DNA of 14,541 nt. Origin: Peptococcaceae bacterium UBA3937. Its GTDB lineage: Bacteria; Bacillota; Peptococcia; DRI-13; DTU073. Positions 13,311 to 14,541 of the stretch are shown here, in pieces. The stretch covers positions 18,171 to 32,711 of the forward strand of contig DGEB01000012.1 of NCBI GenBank assembly GCA_002385735.1. Direction: 5' to 3'. The translations under genes were made by a program, and so were the position numbers. Each line of letters begins with the position of its first letter. Within the stretch, counting starts at the first letter, position 1. The notes below the pieces were generated by a model, which searched no databases, was not told where the DNA came from, and saw nothing but the letters and a program-made list of their open reading frames with translations.

Positions 13311-14213
13311 ATGTGGGCCATCATGGATCTTGGCACCAATTCCACAAGACTCCTGATCGCAAGCTATAACCCCCATGCTGCAAGATGCCAGACCGTGCAA
13401 AGAGCGCTGCGGATCACGCGCCTGGGGGAAGGAATGAACGAACAGCATAAGGTGCTGTCGGCGGCAGCCATGGAGCGGACCGTAGCCGCTTTGGAAGAAT
13501 TTGCGGCCATTATTTCCGTCTTTCCGGTCCAAGGGGTCCGGCTGGTGGCTACCCAAGCGGTCCGGGAAGCCGCAAACCGTGAGGAACTGGTGGAAAAAAT
13601 CAAAAGACGGTTGAACTGGGACTTAGAGGTTATCTCCGGCGTGCAAGAGGCCGCATGGAGTTATAGCGGGGCCGTACAGGGGTTAAAAACGCCCGGGATT
13701 CCTCTTGTGGTGGATATCGGAGGGGCAAGCACCGAGTTTTCGGTAAGGACAGAGCCTCAGAAATTGCAGCTAACAAGCCTGCCCTTAGGGGCCCTGCGCC
13801 TTTATGAGCATCCCCGTACGGATGCGGAGTTGCAAAGGATTTTGCAAGAAGGGCTGGCGGGCTTTGCTTACCCGCGGGCGCTTTCTTTAGTCGCGGTAGG
13901 AGGCACGGCGACCACTTTGGCCGCGGTGCAACTGGAGATGGTTGATTATGATGCGGATCGGGTGCAGGGGCTGATGCTGCCCTTGGAGGAGATAGAAGCG
14001 ATTTACCGGCGTTTACAGGTCCTCGAGCCGGCCCAGCGGCTCAAAGTGGCGGGGATTACGCCGGGCCGGGAAGATATTATTGTAGCGGGGCTGCAGATCC
14101 TGCTGGCAATTATGACCTTTTTCCGGCAAAAAGAACTCACGGTGAGCGACCAGGATTTATTGCACGGAATATTTTGGCAGGAACTTTTGAAAGGAAACGA
14201 GGCAGTGCCATAA
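13311..14213 (+). CDS. ppx: Ppx/GppA-family phosphatase
   Basis: This family removes terminal phosphates from polyphosphate or converts pppGpp to ppGpp; the sequence alone does not decide which. The protein has 300 residues, the short form made of the two actin-like ATPase subdomains without the extra C-terminal domain. Visible motifs are AIMDLGTNSTRLLIA (3-17), VVDIGGASTEF (133-143), LPLGALRL (157-164), VAVGGTATTLAA (194-205), ITPGREDIIVAGL (249-261) and SDQDLLHGIFW (279-289). The usual ISGxEEA stretch reads ISGVQEA (108-114), so the first of two conserved Glu is Gln while Glu113 remains. ATG 13311 has GGGG (13297-13300) 10 bases upstream. The gene follows yabR; in B. subtilis spoIIE comes next, but it is not seen before the window ends. 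Confidence 0.92.
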   Translation: MWAIMDLGTNSTRLLIASYNPHAARCQTVQRALRITRLGEGMNEQHKVLSAAAMERTVAALEEFAAIISVFPVQGVRLVATQAVREAANREELVEKIKRRLNWDLEVISGVQEAAWSYSGAVQGLKTPGIPLVVDIGGASTEFSVRTEPQKLQLTSLPLGALRLYEHPRTDAELQRILQEGLAGFAYPRALSLVAVGGTATTLAAVQLEMVDYDADRVQGLMLPLEEIEAIYRRLQVLEPAQRLKVAGITPGREDIIVAGLQILLAIMTFFRQKELTVSDQDLLHGIFWQELLKGNEAVP

Positions 14214-14217
14214 ATTT

Positions 14218-14251
14218 AACGCATAAAAAAGGCATGAACGCATAAGAAGGC
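14218..14251 (+). repeat. Imperfect tandem repeat upstream of the zinc-ribbon gene
   Basis: AACGCATAAAAAAGGC (14218-14233) and AACGCATAAGAAGGC (14237-14251) are near copies with 3 bases between. The second copy supplies the GCATA box of the candidate promoter at 14240-14269; the first has no matching -10 at the same distance. Confidence 0.6.
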
Positions 14252-14269
14252 GGGGCGTGGCTCATCCTA
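14240..14269 (+). promoter_or_regulatory. Candidate sigma-G promoter of the zinc-ribbon gene
   Basis: GCATA (14240-14244) matches GMATR exactly. After 18 bases comes CATCCTA (14263-14269), six of seven positions of CATWMTA. The spacing is the same as in the candidates at 904-933 and 6584-6613. The start codon would lie only about 16 bases after the expected start point, so the leader would be short but would include the ribosome binding site. Confidence 0.45.
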
Positions 14270-14291
14270 ATTCAGAAGGGGGTGAGTCGGG

Positions 14292-14450
14292 GTGAAACCG
14301 GATAATGCGGAAAGGAGTTTTAAATGCAGTAATTGCGGTCATACTTTTTCCCGGGGGCCGAGTGATGCCAAGGAATGTCCCCTTTGCGGCTTTCCTTGTA
14401 CGCTGCGGAGTTGTCAAAGCCTGGACGGGGCTTCTAACGAAGATTATTAA
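14292..14450 (+). CDS. Small zinc-ribbon protein of unknown function
   Basis: This 52-residue frame runs from GTG 14292 to TAA 14448-14450. It has two Cys pairs of zinc-ribbon type: FKCSNCGHTF with Cys12 and Cys15, and KECPLCGFPC with Cys29 and Cys32, plus Cys36 and Cys41. AGAAGGGGGTGA ends at 14285, 6 bases before the start, a strong ribosome binding site. A candidate sigma-G promoter lies upstream and a clear terminator follows, so the gene looks complete and self-contained. The rest is polar with no membrane segment. The fold resembles rubredoxin-like or zinc-ribbon domains that bind zinc or iron; no specific partner can be named. A 60-codon frame in another phase overlaps it but shows no family pattern. 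Confidence 0.75.
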   Translation: MKPDNAERSFKCSNCGHTFSRGPSDAKECPLCGFPCTLRSCQSLDGASNEDY

Positions 14451-14497
14451 GCGCTCCTCACGAAAAAAAGCATCCGCAAACAGCTGATAGCTTAATA

Positions 14498-14539
14498 ACA
14501 AGCTTACCTGCTTTAGTAAAAAGGTGAGCTTGTTTTTTT
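14498..14539 (+). terminator. Intrinsic terminator at the window end
   Basis: ACAAGCTTACCT (14498-14509) pairs with AGGTGAGCTTGT (14522-14533) in a 12-bp stem with one T-G pair and a 12-base loop. Seven T (14533-14539) follow. It closes the zinc-ribbon gene unit. Confidence 0.9.
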
Positions 14540-14541
14540 AT

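Noticed and set aside
14305..14487. 60-codon frame starting ATG 14305
   Set aside because: It overlaps the zinc-ribbon frame in another phase, has no family pattern and has a basic, uneven composition; the Cys-pair frame is far better supported.
1..14541. CRISPR arrays, insertion sequences, tRNA or rRNA genes
   Set aside because: I saw no regularly spaced repeats, transposase-like frames, terminal inverted repeats or tRNA-like patterns on either strand.

Overview
The window looks like chromosomal DNA from an endospore-forming, Gram-positive bacterium of the Firmicutes, most likely Clostridia. The order prs-pth-fin-mfd-spoVT-mazG(yabN)-rqcP(yabO)-yabP-yabQ-divIC-yabR is the backbone of the Bacillus subtilis prs-spoIIE region. 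It is extended by genes not at this place in B. subtilis: a small membrane protein, a PrsA/SurA-type foldase, HU, a SpoIID-like protein, a yteA-family zinc-finger protein and a Ppx/GppA phosphatase. All recognisable genes are on the + strand. I see no mobile element, tRNA, rRNA or CRISPR array, and no gene-free stretch reaches 300 bases. Several starts appear to be TTG (fin, mazG, hup, divIC).

Layout. 1-813: end of prs, then pth. 814-1693: a 206-base gap with a sporulation-type promoter, then a 138-residue membrane protein with PrsW-like protease motifs, then fin, the anti-sigma-F factor. 1799-6420: mfd, then a lipoprotein foldase with its own sigma-A-like promoter at the mfd stop codon and a strong terminator. 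6421-7324: spoVT as a self-contained unit with a sigma-G-like promoter and a terminator. 7385-9353: mazG and hup, closed by a strong terminator. 9438-12660: rqcP, a SpoIID/LytB-domain protein whose ribosome binding site lies in an inverted repeat, a yteA-family protein, yabP, yabQ and divIC. 12737-13206: yabR behind consensus sigma-A hexamers. 13311-14213: Ppx/GppA-family phosphatase. 14240-14541: a 52-codon zinc-ribbon gene with a sigma-G-like promoter upstream and a terminator downstream.

The genes combine translation quality control (pth, rqcP, possibly yabR), repair and nucleotide hygiene (mfd, mazG, hup), cell division (divIC), envelope protein folding, and forespore or mother-cell sporulation functions (fin, spoVT, yabP, yabQ, SpoIID-like, yteA-like). 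The most interesting signal is at 904-1693. A promoter fitting the forespore sigma-F/sigma-G consensus precedes a possible minimal PrsW-type intramembrane protease, directly followed by fin. Two further promoters of the same architecture (GMATR, 18-base spacer, xATxxTA) precede spoVT and the small zinc-ribbon gene, which suggests that gene is a forespore gene. All motif and homology statements come from reading by eye and from memory; no search was run.
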